64,000 nucleotides of DNA, taken from the NCBI RefSeq assembly GCF_017306585.1, contig NZ_JAFKIC010000110.1:1-64000 (forward strand), given 5' to 3'. This document shows positions 1 through 8,550 of the stretch, one piece after another (position 1 is the first letter of the stretch; every line of letters starts with the position of its first letter). This DNA is from Mesorhizobium sp. (GTDB lineage Bacteria; Pseudomonadota; Alphaproteobacteria; Rhizobiales; Rhizobiaceae). A program made the translations under genes and the position numbers. The notes under the pieces were generated by a model. It was not told the origin of the DNA, ran no database searches, and worked only from the letters and a program-made list of their open reading frames with translations.

Positions 1-2
1 GC

Positions 3-734
3 GAAACCTGGTTCACCACCGCGACGCACACGAAGGGGTTCGATTCTTTCACAACGACCACTTTCGGCGAGGGCTATTCCTACCTGAAAGCGGCGCTCGA
101 GGAGTCGGGCTTCGAGGTCGATGTGATCGAGAACCATGTCGCGCCGACGCATTTCCCCGACAGTGTTGCGGCGCTGAAGAAATATGACACGGTCATTCTC
201 AGTGACATCGGCGCCAACACGCTGCTGCTGCACCCCAACACCTGGCTGAAGGCGCAGTCTTCGGTCAACAAGCTCGACGTCATCGCCGACTATGTCAAAG
301 GCGGCGGCGGCCTGATCATGGTCGGCGGCTACCTGACCTTCACCGGCATCGAGGCCAAGGGCTGCTGGAAGGATACCGTGGTCGAGGCGTGCCTGCCTGT
401 GAGGCTGATGGCAACCGACGACCGGCGCGAACATCCCGAGGGCATCGTCGGCGCCGTGACGAAGCCCGGCCACCCGGTCATGCAAGGTGTAACCGGGCCG
501 CTTCCGGCCGTGCTGGGCTACAACCGGGTCACGCTTGCCGGCGGCGCCGAACTGATCGCCACGATCGGCAACGATCCGCTGCTTGCCGTCGCCGAAGTCG
601 GCGCGGGCCGCAGCGCGGCGTTCATGTCGGATTGCAGCCCGCACTGGTGCCCGCTCGATTTTGTCAATTGGCCCGGCTATCGCACGATGTGGTCGAACCT
701 TTGCGCCTGGACCAGCAGGACGCGCGGCCTGTGA
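3..734 (+). CDS. GATase1-like protein (PF07090/DUF1355 type), 5' end cut by window
   Basis: The reading frame is open from base 3, so the true start lies left of the window; the first visible residues are ETWFTTATHTKGFDSF, typical of the second strand of this family. About 244 residues are present and the rest follows the class I glutamine-amidotransferase-like fold: a VILSDIGANTLLLHP segment, a glycine-rich GGGGLIMVGGY elbow and a C-terminal SDCSPHW..W segment. The elbow has Tyr where true glutamine amidotransferases have the nucleophilic Cys, so amidase activity is not expected. It overlaps the nucleoside hydrolase start by 4 bases (GTGA) and is therefore probably translationally coupled to it. 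The biochemical role is unknown; a part in nucleoside or sugar metabolism is inferred from neighbours only. Confidence 0.8.
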   Translation, partial: ETWFTTATHTKGFDSFTTTTFGEGYSYLKAALEESGFEVDVIENHVAPTHFPDSVAALKKYDTVILSDIGANTLLLHPNTWLKAQSSVNKLDVIADYVKGGGGLIMVGGYLTFTGIEAKGCWKDTVVEACLPVRLMATDDRREHPEGIVGAVTKPGHPVMQGVTGPLPAVLGYNRVTLAGGAELIATIGNDPLLAVAEVGAGRSAAFMSDCSPHWCPLDFVNWPGYRTMWSNLCAWTSRTRGL

Positions 735-1678
735 TCGATCTTCTTCACGACTGCGATCCCGGAAACGACGATGCCGTTGCCATCCTGGCGGCGCTTGGCC
801 ATCCCTCCGTCAACTTGCTGGCGGTGACCACCGGTGCCGGCCATCTGGCCGGGGAGCGAACGGCGGTCAATGCGGCGATCACCGTGGCCGCCGCCAGCCC
901 CCGCAAGGTGCCGGTGTCGGCCGGCGCCACCGGGCCGCTGCTGCGCGAACGGCTCATCGCCCGTATCCTCGACATGGACAATGGTCTCGATCCGGTGCGC
1001 GACGATCTGGAGCGGATCGCGCTCGACGAGCGCCATTCCGTCGACCGCATCGCCGCGGAAGTAACGTCGCATCCGGGGCTGACAATCGTGACGACCGGCC
1101 CGCTGACCAATCTGGCGCTGGCCTTGCGACGGCATCCCGAGATCGCGGACAAGATCGGCAGGATCGTCACCTTGAGCGGCGCCTGGGGACTGGGCACAAA
1201 ATCGGCGGCCGCCGAATGGAACATCCTGTGCGATCCGGAGGCCGCGGCCATCGTCTACGACGCCGGCATTCCGCTGACCATGGTCCCCGTCGACGCCAGT
1301 GCAACGGTGCCGATCACCGCCGCCCTGATCGATCGCATAGCGGGCCTTCCCGGCCGGGCCGCCGCATTGGCCGCCGAACTTCTGGCGTCGCTGGTGACGA
1401 CCCACAGGCCAGGTGTTTTCGCGCCGCCGGAAATGCCGCTTCACGACCCTTGCGCCATACTGGTCGCGGCTGCTCCCGACATTGCCAGGACGGTTCCGGC
1501 GCGCGTCGACGTCGAAACGACGAAGGGCCTGAATTATGGCCGCACCGTCGTCGATTTCGCCTCTCGGTCGGATCGCCCCGTCAACTGCGACGTCGTGATC
1601 TCGTTCGACGTCGCCGCCACGCACAAGGCTTTGTTTCAGGCCCTGTCGGCTCTGTCGCAACTGCAGGCACGACTGTGA
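731..1678 (+). CDS. Nucleoside hydrolase (IUNH family)
   Basis: Predicted to hydrolyse the N-glycosidic bond of ribonucleosides, giving ribose and base, in the cytoplasm. The N-terminal calcium-binding signature of the family is present as DCDPGNDDA (residues about 7-15), followed by TTGPLTNLAL, the substrate-contact block AEWNILCDPEAAAIV and the C-terminal HDPCAI motif that supplies a His/Asp. Length (315 aa) is normal. The GTG start at 731 is chosen because it overlaps the upstream stop as GTGA and immediately precedes the conserved IDLLHDCDPG strand. It lies directly upstream of a BMP-type nucleoside importer, which fits salvage of imported nucleosides. Base specificity cannot be read from sequence. 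Confidence 0.92.
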   Translation: MIDLLHDCDPGNDDAVAILAALGHPSVNLLAVTTGAGHLAGERTAVNAAITVAAASPRKVPVSAGATGPLLRERLIARILDMDNGLDPVRDDLERIALDERHSVDRIAAEVTSHPGLTIVTTGPLTNLALALRRHPEIADKIGRIVTLSGAWGLGTKSAAAEWNILCDPEAAAIVYDAGIPLTMVPVDASATVPITAALIDRIAGLPGRAAALAAELLASLVTTHRPGVFAPPEMPLHDPCAILVAAAPDIARTVPARVDVETTKGLNYGRTVVDFASRSDRPVNCDVVISFDVAATHKALFQALSALSQLQARL

Positions 1679-1685
1679 GGGACTG

Positions 1686-1705
1686 GGCCGCGCGCGGGCG
1701 CGGCC
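1686..1705. repeat. Intercistronic stem-loop before the BMP binding-protein gene
   Basis: Perfect 8-bp inverted repeat GGCCGCGC / GCGCGGCC around a 4-base loop, just after the nucleoside hydrolase stop (1678) and about 70 bases before the binding-protein start. There is no T-run after it, so it is more likely an mRNA-processing or stability element, or a weak attenuator, than a full terminator. One of several such stem-loops beside binding-protein genes in this window. Confidence 0.55.
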
Positions 1706-1776
1706 GGACACCACTACCACCAGAGACCGCTCCGGCTTCGGGGCGGAATGCAAACAAGAAAGAAGGGAACAGGATC

Positions 1777-2787
1777 ATGAGACTGATTTCGAAAGGCATG
1801 CTGGGGGTCTTCGCCGGCATTTTGGGCACGATGGCGCTGGTTGCGGCCGCACCGGCGGAAGACAAGTTCAGCGCCGTCTATGTCATGAGCGACAATCTTG
1901 GCGACATGGGCTTCAACGACAATGCCAAGACCGGCTTCGACCGCGCGCAAAAGGATGGCGTGCGCACTCGCCTGTTGCAGGCCTCGCCGACCGATCCGCA
2001 ATTGTGGCGCCAGAATCTCGAAGCCGTTTCCAATTCGGGAGAATGGAACGTCATCTTCACCGGCCCGAACATGCATGACAATCTGGCTGCCGTGGCGCCG
2101 CAGCATCCTGATCAGAAATATGTCTTCTTCGACGATCAGCTCGACCTGCCCAATGTTCTCTCGGTCAAGTACGCCCAGAACGAAGGTTCTTACCTCGCCG
2201 GCGTGCTTGCCGCCGTCGCCGCCACCGACAAGGCAAACTTTCCGCTTTCGTCGGGCGAGCCGAAGATCGCGGTTGTCGCCGGCATGGACCTGCCGGTCAT
2301 CCAGGACTTCATCGTCGGCTTCAAGCAGGGCGCCGCCACCGTCGTTCCGGACATCCAGGTGCAGGTGATCTTCATCGGCAATTTCAACGACGCCCAGAAG
2401 GCCTATGACCTCACCAAGACGGCGATCGAGAACGGAGCGAATGTCGTCTACAACGTCGCCGGCCCCGCCGGCCTCGGTATCCTAAAGGGTGCGGCCGACG
2501 CCAACAGATACGCTATCGGCGTCGATTCCGACCAGAACGGCCTGCACCCGAAGAACGTGCTGGCTTCGATGCTGAAGCAGATCGGCAATTCGATCTACGA
2601 TTCCATCGGCCAGGTCCGTGGCGGCAAGGCCGAGTTCGGCAAGCTGAAAATCTACGGCCTCGCCAATGAAGGCGTCGGCCTCGTCTACAACGATGCTCTC
2701 GTCCCCGCTTCAGTCAAGGCCAAGGTCGACGCGGCCAAGGCCAAGGTGGTCAATGGGGAATTGAAGGTCGAGACCGCCTTCAAATAA
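1777..2787 (+). CDS. BMP-family ABC transporter substrate-binding protein (nucleoside type)
   Basis: Periplasmic binding component of a nucleoside-type ABC importer (BmpA/Med/PnrA family). It has a Sec signal (MRLISK basic start, hydrophobic core to about residue 26, cleavage near AAAPAE), then the family blocks FSAVYVMSDNLGDMGFNDNAKTGFDRA, the YVFFDDQ strand, NEGSYLAGVLAA and GVDSDQNGLHPKNVLASMLK. At 336 aa it is of usual size. ATG 1777 is chosen because an AAGAAGGGAA-type ribosome site precedes it and the signal peptide begins there; the frame is open much further upstream but has no signal sequence. Its TAA overlaps the ATG of the ATPase gene. The ligand is inferred to be a nucleoside or modified purine from the adjacent hydrolase. 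Confidence 0.9.
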   Translation: MRLISKGMLGVFAGILGTMALVAAAPAEDKFSAVYVMSDNLGDMGFNDNAKTGFDRAQKDGVRTRLLQASPTDPQLWRQNLEAVSNSGEWNVIFTGPNMHDNLAAVAPQHPDQKYVFFDDQLDLPNVLSVKYAQNEGSYLAGVLAAVAATDKANFPLSSGEPKIAVVAGMDLPVIQDFIVGFKQGAATVVPDIQVQVIFIGNFNDAQKAYDLTKTAIENGANVVYNVAGPAGLGILKGAADANRYAIGVDSDQNGLHPKNVLASMLKQIGNSIYDSIGQVRGGKAEFGKLKIYGLANEGVGLVYNDALVPASVKAKVDAAKAKVVNGELKVETAFK

Positions 2788-4388
2788 TGTCGGCTCCTGG
2801 CGGGGATGGAACGGTTCCGTCCCCGCTTGCCTCTCGTAGCGGAATCGCCGTGGACGACCAGGACGAAATTCTCAAACTGTCGGCCATCGCCAAGATGTTT
2901 GGCGACAAGGCCGCGCTGAAGCATGTCGACATCCGTGTGCGGCGTGGCGAGGTTCACGTCATCTGCGGCGAGAATGGCGCCGGCAAGTCGACGCTGATGA
3001 ACATTCTTGCCGGCATCCATCAGCCCGACGGGGGAACCATCAATCTCAACGGCAAGGATGTTACGATCGCAGATCCGATCGCGGCCAGCCGGTTGGGCAT
3101 CGGCATGGTGCATCAGCATTTCGCGCTCGTGCCCTCCATGAGCGTCGCCGAGAACGTGTTTCTCGGCCGGCATCCGCGCCGGCTCGGCCTGTTCTCGGAC
3201 AGGCGCGCCATGGTCGAGCGCACCCGCGAACTCATCGACCGCTATGGTTTCGGCCTCGATCCCGAAACGCCGGTGCGCAGCCTTTCGGTGGGTCAGCGGC
3301 AGCGTGTCGAGATCCTCAAGGCGCTCGCCTTCGACGCCGAACTGCTCATCCTGGACGAGCCGACGGCCGTCCTCACGCCGCCGGAGGTCGATGAACTGAT
3401 CGAGGTGATCGCCGGATTGCGGCAGCGCGGCCGCACCATATTGTTCATCACCCACAAGCTGCGCGAGGTCAAAGCCGTATCCGACCGCGTCACCGTGATC
3501 CGGCATGGTGAGAGCATATCGACCTATCCGACCGCGGTCGTCAGCGAGGCGGACATCGCCCGCGACATGGTCGGCCGCAACGTCTTTCTCGTCGGGCGCG
3601 GCGCCCAGAGCAAGCCGCGCGACTTCGGCGCTCCGGTGCTTGGCCTGAAGAATGTCAGCGTCACCGATGCGTCCGGCCGGCTGCTGCTCAACGACATCTC
3701 GTTTGCGGTCAGGGCCGGCGAGATCGTCGGCATCGCCGGCGTCGACGGCAATGGCCAGACCGAACTGGCGGAAGCCATCGTCGGCCTCATCGACATCCAG
3801 GCCGGCTCCATCGAGCTTGCGGGCAAGGATATCACCACGGCTACCGTGCCGATGCGCCAGCAGGCAGGGATGGGCTTCGTGCCGGAAGACCGGCTCGATC
3901 GTGGTCTGAGCGTCACGATGTCGATCGCCGAAAACCTTGCCGCCAGCAACTACCAGCGCGCCGGGCTCGAGAGCCACGGGCTTGTCGTCATGAGCCGCTG
4001 CACGGCCTTTGCCGAGGAAAAGATCGCCGAGTTCGACGTGCGTGGCGCCAGGCCCGCAATGCCCGTCGGCTGGCTGTCCGGCGGCAACATGCAGAAGGTG
4101 GTGATCGCGCGCGAACTCAATCGGGATCCGGCCTTGCTGGTCATCTGTCAGCCGACGCGCGGTCTCGACATCGGCGCCGCCGAATTCATCTATGCCCGCA
4201 TCATGGCCGCCGCCGATCGCGGCCGCGCGGTGCTGCTGATCTCGTCGGAACTGTCGGAGATATTCGCCTTGTCCGACCGGATCGGCGTCATGTATTCGGG
4301 CCAGCTCCTCGACATGCTTGAACGGTCCAGGGCCGACGAGGTCACCATAGGCGCGCTGATGAACGGCGCCAGGATCGAGGCTGCGTGA
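2787..4388 (+). CDS. Nucleoside ABC transporter ATP-binding protein (two fused NBDs)
   Basis: A 533-residue double ATPase that powers the BMP-type importer. NBD1 carries Walker A GENGAGKST (about residue 64), signature LSVGQRQ and Walker B LLILDEPTAVL. NBD2 is degenerate: its A-loop is GVDGNGQTEL, its signature LSGGNMQK is kept, but its Walker B reads LLVICQPTRGLDIG, with Cys and Gln in place of Asp and Glu. That asymmetry is typical of nucleoside-type fused ATPases (NupA-like), so a single canonical ATP site is expected. The ATG overlaps the previous TAA. Residues 1-27 before the first conserved strand look non-conserved, and a later start (for example GTG near 2850) is possible. Confidence 0.9.
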   Translation: MSAPGGDGTVPSPLASRSGIAVDDQDEILKLSAIAKMFGDKAALKHVDIRVRRGEVHVICGENGAGKSTLMNILAGIHQPDGGTINLNGKDVTIADPIAASRLGIGMVHQHFALVPSMSVAENVFLGRHPRRLGLFSDRRAMVERTRELIDRYGFGLDPETPVRSLSVGQRQRVEILKALAFDAELLILDEPTAVLTPPEVDELIEVIAGLRQRGRTILFITHKLREVKAVSDRVTVIRHGESISTYPTAVVSEADIARDMVGRNVFLVGRGAQSKPRDFGAPVLGLKNVSVTDASGRLLLNDISFAVRAGEIVGIAGVDGNGQTELAEAIVGLIDIQAGSIELAGKDITTATVPMRQQAGMGFVPEDRLDRGLSVTMSIAENLAASNYQRAGLESHGLVVMSRCTAFAEEKIAEFDVRGARPAMPVGWLSGGNMQKVVIARELNRDPALLVICQPTRGLDIGAAEFIYARIMAAADRGRAVLLISSELSEIFALSDRIGVMYSGQLLDMLERSRADEVTIGALMNGARIEAA

Positions 4389-5416
4389 TGCGCGAACTGG
4401 TGCTTGACTGCCTGCGTGCCGTGCGGGCTCCGCTCACCGCGATCTTGCTGACGCTGGCGCTGGGTTTCGTGCTGGTCTCGGCCATCGCTGACGATCCCGT
4501 GCGAGCCTATCGCGACCTGTTGTTCGCCAACTTCGATTCGCTGGGCAATTTCGCGCTCTTCCTCAATCGCGCGACGCCGCTGACGCTTATCGCGCTCGGC
4601 GTCATCTTCTCGTTCCGCGCCGGCATTTTCAATGTCGGCGGCGAAGGCCAGCTCTACGCCGGCGCCATCGCCACCACCATCGTCGGCGTCACTTTCACCA
4701 GCTTGCCGGCGCTGCTGCTGTTTCCGCTGGCACTGATCGCGGGCATCCTGGCCGGCGCCTTTCTCGGCTGGATCCCGGCGGTGCTCAAGGTCCGCTTCGC
4801 GGTCGACGAGGTGGTCACGACGCTGATGCTGAACATCATCGTGCTGCTGTTTACCTCCTACCTCGCCAACCAGGTCATCCGCGACCCCACCAGCTATGGC
4901 GCGGTCAGCCGGGTGCTGCCCGAGGCCATCTGGTTGCCGGCGCTGCCCGGCATGCGCGGCGCCACCAGCGGCATCGTCATCGCGGTCGTGCTTGCCTGCC
5001 TCACCTGGGTCGTGCTGTTCCGCACCGAATGGGGCGCGCAGTTGCGGGCGGCGGGAACCAACCTGCGCTTCGCCAGGTCCGTGGGCATACCCGCCGACCG
5101 CCGCATCATCACCGCGATGCTGATCGCCGGCGGCTTCGGCGGCCTCGCCGGCACGCTCTATGTGCTCGGCATCGGACACCGCTTCGAGCAGAATTTTTCA
5201 CCCGACTACGGGCTGGTCGGTCTCACCTGCGCGCTGCTCGCGCGCATCCATCCGATCGGCGCGCTGGCGACGGCCATCTTCTACGCGATGATGATCAACG
5301 GTTCGGCCTATATGCAGATATCGACGGATGTCCCGCGCTCGCTCGTTGATCTCTTGACCGGCCTTCTCGTCCTCCTGATGACGGCAAGGCTGGCGCGGAA
5401 AGGGCAGCGCGCGTGA
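4388..5416 (+). CDS. Nucleoside ABC transporter permease (BPD_transp_2)
   Basis: Inner-membrane permease of the BMP-type importer, about 342 aa with many hydrophobic helices. It contains the family marker GIFNVGGEGQLYAGAI after the third helix and the cytoplasmic RAAGTNLRFARSVGI coupling segment. ATG 4388 is taken because the preceding gene's TGA ends at 4388; a GTG one codon earlier (4385) is equally possible. It ends in a 4-base overlap with the second permease, indicating one polycistronic unit with the binding protein and ATPase. Confidence 0.9.
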   Translation: MRELVLDCLRAVRAPLTAILLTLALGFVLVSAIADDPVRAYRDLLFANFDSLGNFALFLNRATPLTLIALGVIFSFRAGIFNVGGEGQLYAGAIATTIVGVTFTSLPALLLFPLALIAGILAGAFLGWIPAVLKVRFAVDEVVTTLMLNIIVLLFTSYLANQVIRDPTSYGAVSRVLPEAIWLPALPGMRGATSGIVIAVVLACLTWVVLFRTEWGAQLRAAGTNLRFARSVGIPADRRIITAMLIAGGFGGLAGTLYVLGIGHRFEQNFSPDYGLVGLTCALLARIHPIGALATAIFYAMMINGSAYMQISTDVPRSLVDLLTGLLVLLMTARLARKGQRA

Positions 5417-6333
5417 CCGCCGTTTCCCTGCTTTCCTCCGTTCTGGAGCAATCCGCGCCGATTGTGCTTGCCGCCCTTGCCGCGATGATCACGCTGCGCG
5501 CCAACATCCTGAACGTCGCTGTCGAGGGCATGATGCTGGTCGGCGCCTTCGTCGCTATCGCGGTCGGTGATGCCACCGGCAGCGCGCCGCTCGCCTTCCT
5601 CGCGGCGCTTGTCGCCTCGATTGCCATGTCCCAGCTTCTTGCCGTGATGACGTTGCGCTTCTCGGCCGACTTCATCGTCGCTGGATTGGGCATCAATCTG
5701 CTCGCCGCCGGCGGCAGCCTGTTCGCGCTCGAATGGTTCTATCGCAGCCCGGGCGGATTGCGACCGGTAAGTTTTCCCGACCTCTGGCACGTCCCGGCTG
5801 GCAGTCTCTCTTTCATCCCGGTTCTCGGCCCGGCGATCGAGGGGCAGAGCATCGTCGTTCTGCTCGCTTTCCTGGCGGTACCCGCCTGCGCGGTTTTCCT
5901 CTATCGCACGCCGACCGGCGCCTATCTGCGCGCCGCTGGCGAGGACGAGCATGCCGCCCGCTCCGCCGGCATCAAGGTTGGCCAGATGAAAGCCCTGTCG
6001 CTGGCGATCAGCGGGCTGCTGGCTGGGCTCGCGGGAGCGCAGCTGTCAATGGACAAGCTGCATTTCTTCCTGCCCGACATGACCAGCGGTCGCGGCTTCA
6101 TCGGTTTGGCGGCGACGCTGTTCGGCGGTGGCCAGCCCTGGATAACGGCGGCCGCGTCCGTGCTCTTCGGTTTCTTCGGTGCACTGGGCGACCGGCTGCA
6201 GGCATTCGCCATCCCGTCGCAGTTCGTCCTGATGCTGCCCTATGTCGCCGCCATCGTCGGCCTGACAGCGGCCCGCTGGCGCGCCCACGTCCGCAACCGC
6301 CCGGCCAGGATGGCCAGGCCGAAGGAGACCTGA
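5413..6333 (+). CDS. Nucleoside ABC transporter permease (BPD_transp_2), second subunit
   Basis: Second membrane subunit of the same importer, 306 aa, with 8-9 predicted helices. The conserved start TLRANILNVAVEGMMLVGAF matches the N-terminal signature of the shorter permease in nucleoside importers, and RAAGEDEHAARSAGIKVGQMKALSLAISG is the coupling helix. The GTG start at 5413 overlaps the upstream TGA (GTGA), and no better start occurs before the first membrane segment. Completes the permease pair with the upstream gene. Confidence 0.9.
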   Translation: MTAVSLLSSVLEQSAPIVLAALAAMITLRANILNVAVEGMMLVGAFVAIAVGDATGSAPLAFLAALVASIAMSQLLAVMTLRFSADFIVAGLGINLLAAGGSLFALEWFYRSPGGLRPVSFPDLWHVPAGSLSFIPVLGPAIEGQSIVVLLAFLAVPACAVFLYRTPTGAYLRAAGEDEHAARSAGIKVGQMKALSLAISGLLAGLAGAQLSMDKLHFFLPDMTSGRGFIGLAATLFGGGQPWITAAASVLFGFFGALGDRLQAFAIPSQFVLMLPYVAAIVGLTAARWRAHVRNRPARMARPKET

Positions 6334-6380
6334 TCCGTGACACTTCCACCCCCGGCAGGCGGCAATCCTGGAGCTCCACA

Positions 6381-7379
6381 ATGACTTCGACCGGCGATGG
6401 CGATTTCGTCTTCCATTTCGGCGGTCACACGCCGCGGTTAAAAATCCCGCTGTCCAAGCCAACCACTGTGTTCACCGAAGACTGCTTTTCGGGCAAGCTG
6501 ACCAGCAGCGACGGGCGGCCGCGCGAGGTCGCGCCCTATCCCAAGGTCAATCCTTTGACCGGTCCGATCCATGTCGAAGGCGTGAAGGCGGGCGATGTCG
6601 TCGCCATCCATCTTCTGGCCCTGGAGCCGGCCCGCGACTGGGGCGTGGCGACGATCTCCCCTGATTTCGGCCTGCTTTCGGGCACGCGGGGAAGCCCCAA
6701 TCTGCAGCCTCTGCAGGATGAGCGCGTCTGGATATGGCGCTTCGGGCCCGACAGGCGAACGCTGGTCACGCAAGCGGCGAATGGTGGGGCGCTAAGCGTG
6801 CCTTACCGGCCGTTTCACGGCACGCTCGGCGTGGCGCCCGCCCATGGTGAAGTGCGGCTGGGCGTGGTCCCCGGCGATTTCGGCGGCAATCTCGATATCC
6901 CCGATCTCGGCCCAGGCGCGACGCTGTATCTGCGCGCCAATCTCGATGGCGCCCATGTCTATATCGGCGACGGTCACTATGCCCAGGGCGATGGTGAGAT
7001 CGCCGGCACGGCGGTGGAGGGCGCTTTCCACACGACTTTCGCTTGTGGAAGACTGGCCGCGACGGACGATTTCGACTGGCCCCGGCTGGAGACCGACACC
7101 CATATCGGCGTCATAGGCTCGGCGCGGCCTGTCGACGACGCCTGCCGCATCGCCGTGGCCGGTCTCGTTCGCTGGGTAATGACCATCACCGGCCTGCCGC
7201 TGATGGATGCGCATCAACTGGTGAGCCAGGCCTGCCGCTTGCGCATCGGCAATCTCGTCAATCCGTCCTTCACCGTCCTGTGCTCGATCGACAAGGGCTT
7301 GCTGGGGGTTTCGACGCTCAACGACGGAATTCATGATCGACTGCGAGCGCTGGGCAGGGCTGGTCACGCTTCCGGCTGA
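6381..7379 (+). CDS. Acetamidase/formamidase family protein
   Basis: Predicted cytoplasmic amidase of the FmdA/AmdA fold (PF03069), releasing ammonia from short amides such as formamide or acetamide. Recognisable blocks are the N-terminal GPIHVEGVKAGDVVAIHL, GFDGN-like GDFGGNLDIPDL, and the metal-site region HVYIGDGHYAQGDGEIAGTAVE. The 332-aa length fits the family. ATG 6381 follows a TGGAG ribosome site and no other in-frame Met precedes it. It lies 47 bases after the last permease gene on the same strand and is probably in the same operon; formamide or formate units from purine or ureide breakdown are a plausible substrate source, but that is inference. Confidence 0.88.
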   Translation: MTSTGDGDFVFHFGGHTPRLKIPLSKPTTVFTEDCFSGKLTSSDGRPREVAPYPKVNPLTGPIHVEGVKAGDVVAIHLLALEPARDWGVATISPDFGLLSGTRGSPNLQPLQDERVWIWRFGPDRRTLVTQAANGGALSVPYRPFHGTLGVAPAHGEVRLGVVPGDFGGNLDIPDLGPGATLYLRANLDGAHVYIGDGHYAQGDGEIAGTAVEGAFHTTFACGRLAATDDFDWPRLETDTHIGVIGSARPVDDACRIAVAGLVRWVMTITGLPLMDAHQLVSQACRLRIGNLVNPSFTVLCSIDKGLLGVSTLNDGIHDRLRALGRAGHASG

Positions 7380-7408
7380 GGCGATGCCGCCATGCAACGG
7401 TGGGCGCT

Positions 7409-8278
7409 CTAATCCGCCGACAGCGATCTCGCCATGTCCAGAAAAGCGCGCACCAGTTTGCCGCCGCTACGCTCGCGCAGGCAGATCAGCGCTTCGTCCA
7501 TCAGGGTCTCCGGCGCGTCGATGGTGATCGGCACAAGTCGCGAATCGTGGCCGAATTCGGCCGCCGAGACAAAGCCGATGCCGGCGCCGGAGGCAACGAT
7601 CTCGCGCACGGCTTCGCGGCCCTCGGCCTCGATGACCGGCCGCAGTTCGACATTCGAGGCCGCGGCCAGATCTTCGAGCTTCTGACGCGTTTTCGAGCCC
7701 CGTTCGCGCATGACGAGCGATTCTTGTGCCAGTTGTTTCAGCGTCAGCGATTTCCTTGCCGATAGCGGGTGGTCGATGGAGGTGAAGGCGATGATCGGCG
7801 TCGAGTTCAGTTTCAGCACCTCGAAATCGCGCCCGGCCGGCACCTCGCCCATCACGCCGATGTCGGCGTCGTAGCTGTAGAGGCTGCTGATCACCGTTTC
7901 CGTATTGCCCGCGCGCACTGAAACCTGCACGCCGGGATAACGGGCCCGAAAACTGCCGAGTATGTGAAGCAGATGGTGCGCGGCGTCGGCGACGATTCGC
8001 AGCGTGCCCGAGCGTAAGGCGCGAGACTCCGTCAGGAGCTCGAGCGCCTGCTGCTCGGTATCGAACATGCGGTGCGTTATCTCGAGCAGCTTCTGGCCCG
8101 AATGGGTCAGCGTGACCTGCTTCTTGTTGCGGTTGAACAGCAGCACGTCATACTCTTCCTCCAGCTTGCGCACCTGATCCGATATGGCGGGCTGGGTCAG
8201 GAACAGCGCCTCGGCGGCTCGCGAAAAGCCGCCTGAGATCGCCACCTGGTGGAAGGCCCGCAACTGGACGTAGCGCAT
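7409..8278 (-). CDS. LysR-family regulator, probable activator of the AEP operon
   Basis: 289 aa. The N-terminal winged helix-turn-helix (residues 1-60, with GGFSRAAEALFLTQPAISDQVRKLEEEYDVLLFNR) is followed by a LysR_substrate effector domain (about 90-285). It is transcribed divergently from phnW, separated by 272 bases, the classical layout for a LysR regulator and its target. It converges with the acetamidase gene (29 bases between stops). A GGAGGGGGAG ribosome site precedes the ATG. A ligand such as AEP or phosphonoacetaldehyde is inferred from position only. Confidence 0.9.
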   Translation of the reverse strand: MRYVQLRAFHQVAISGGFSRAAEALFLTQPAISDQVRKLEEEYDVLLFNRNKKQVTLTHSGQKLLEITHRMFDTEQQALELLTESRALRSGTLRIVADAAHHLLHILGSFRARYPGVQVSVRAGNTETVISSLYSYDADIGVMGEVPAGRDFEVLKLNSTPIIAFTSIDHPLSARKSLTLKQLAQESLVMRERGSKTRQKLEDLAAASNVELRPVIEAEGREAVREIVASGAGIGFVSAAEFGHDSRLVPITIDAPETLMDEALICLRERSGGKLVRAFLDMARSLSAD

Positions 8279-8550
8279 TTTTCTCCCCCTCCAACTCGTT
8301 GATCCGGCAGCGACCCACCATAAGTCCTGCTATCTTAAATGCGAGATCAAACGATTTCAGCGATGTGCGCGGTAACGAACCGGCACAGCTTCACAAGCAT
8401 GTCATGCCCGACAGGCAACATCCGTTCCCGAGTCGAAGTCATTGTATCGGGTAAATCGATACTTCGATACAAAATAACGATTTTACAAATATGTCTCCCG
8501 CGCCAACAATGGCGGCATACCCAAAAAGCAGCGACCTGTCGGAGGACACC
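8279..8550. promoter_or_regulatory. Divergent LysR/phnW control region
   Basis: 272-base intergenic region, clearly more A+T-rich than the flanking genes over 8441-8500, that must hold promoters for both the LysR gene and the phn operon. An in-frame ATG at 8491 could extend PhnW by 20 residues, but the GGAGG at 8541-8545 points to ATG 8551, leaving the A+T-rich part as non-coding promoter. A clustered set of half-sites is listed separately. Confidence 0.7.
8442..8472. promoter_or_regulatory. Candidate LysR operator with repeated TATCG/CGATA half-sites
   Basis: Perfect 7-bp inverted repeat TTGTATC (8442-8448) and GATACAA (8466-8472) with 17 bases between. Inside it the half-site TATCG (8445-8449) faces CGATA twice, at 8457-8461 and 8465-8469. 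Alternative pairings of one half-site with two partners at different spacing are what a LysR tetramer with recognition and activation subsites would use. It lies about 80-110 bases upstream of the phnW ATG. Confidence 0.5.

Noticed and set aside
583..1776. Upstream extension of the BMP binding-protein frame
   Set aside because: The frame is open but Arg-rich and overlaps the nucleoside hydrolase; a signal peptide and ribosome site fix the start at 1777.
3361..4180. Broken second ATPase domain in the nucleoside ATPase as a pseudogene sign
   Set aside because: Loss of Walker B acids in NBD2 is a normal trait of this nucleoside-importer family, and the frame is intact.
8491..8550. Longer PhnW starting at ATG 8491
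   Set aside because: No ribosome site, extra residues not conserved, and the DNA there is A+T-rich promoter-like sequence; ATG 8551 has GGAGG.
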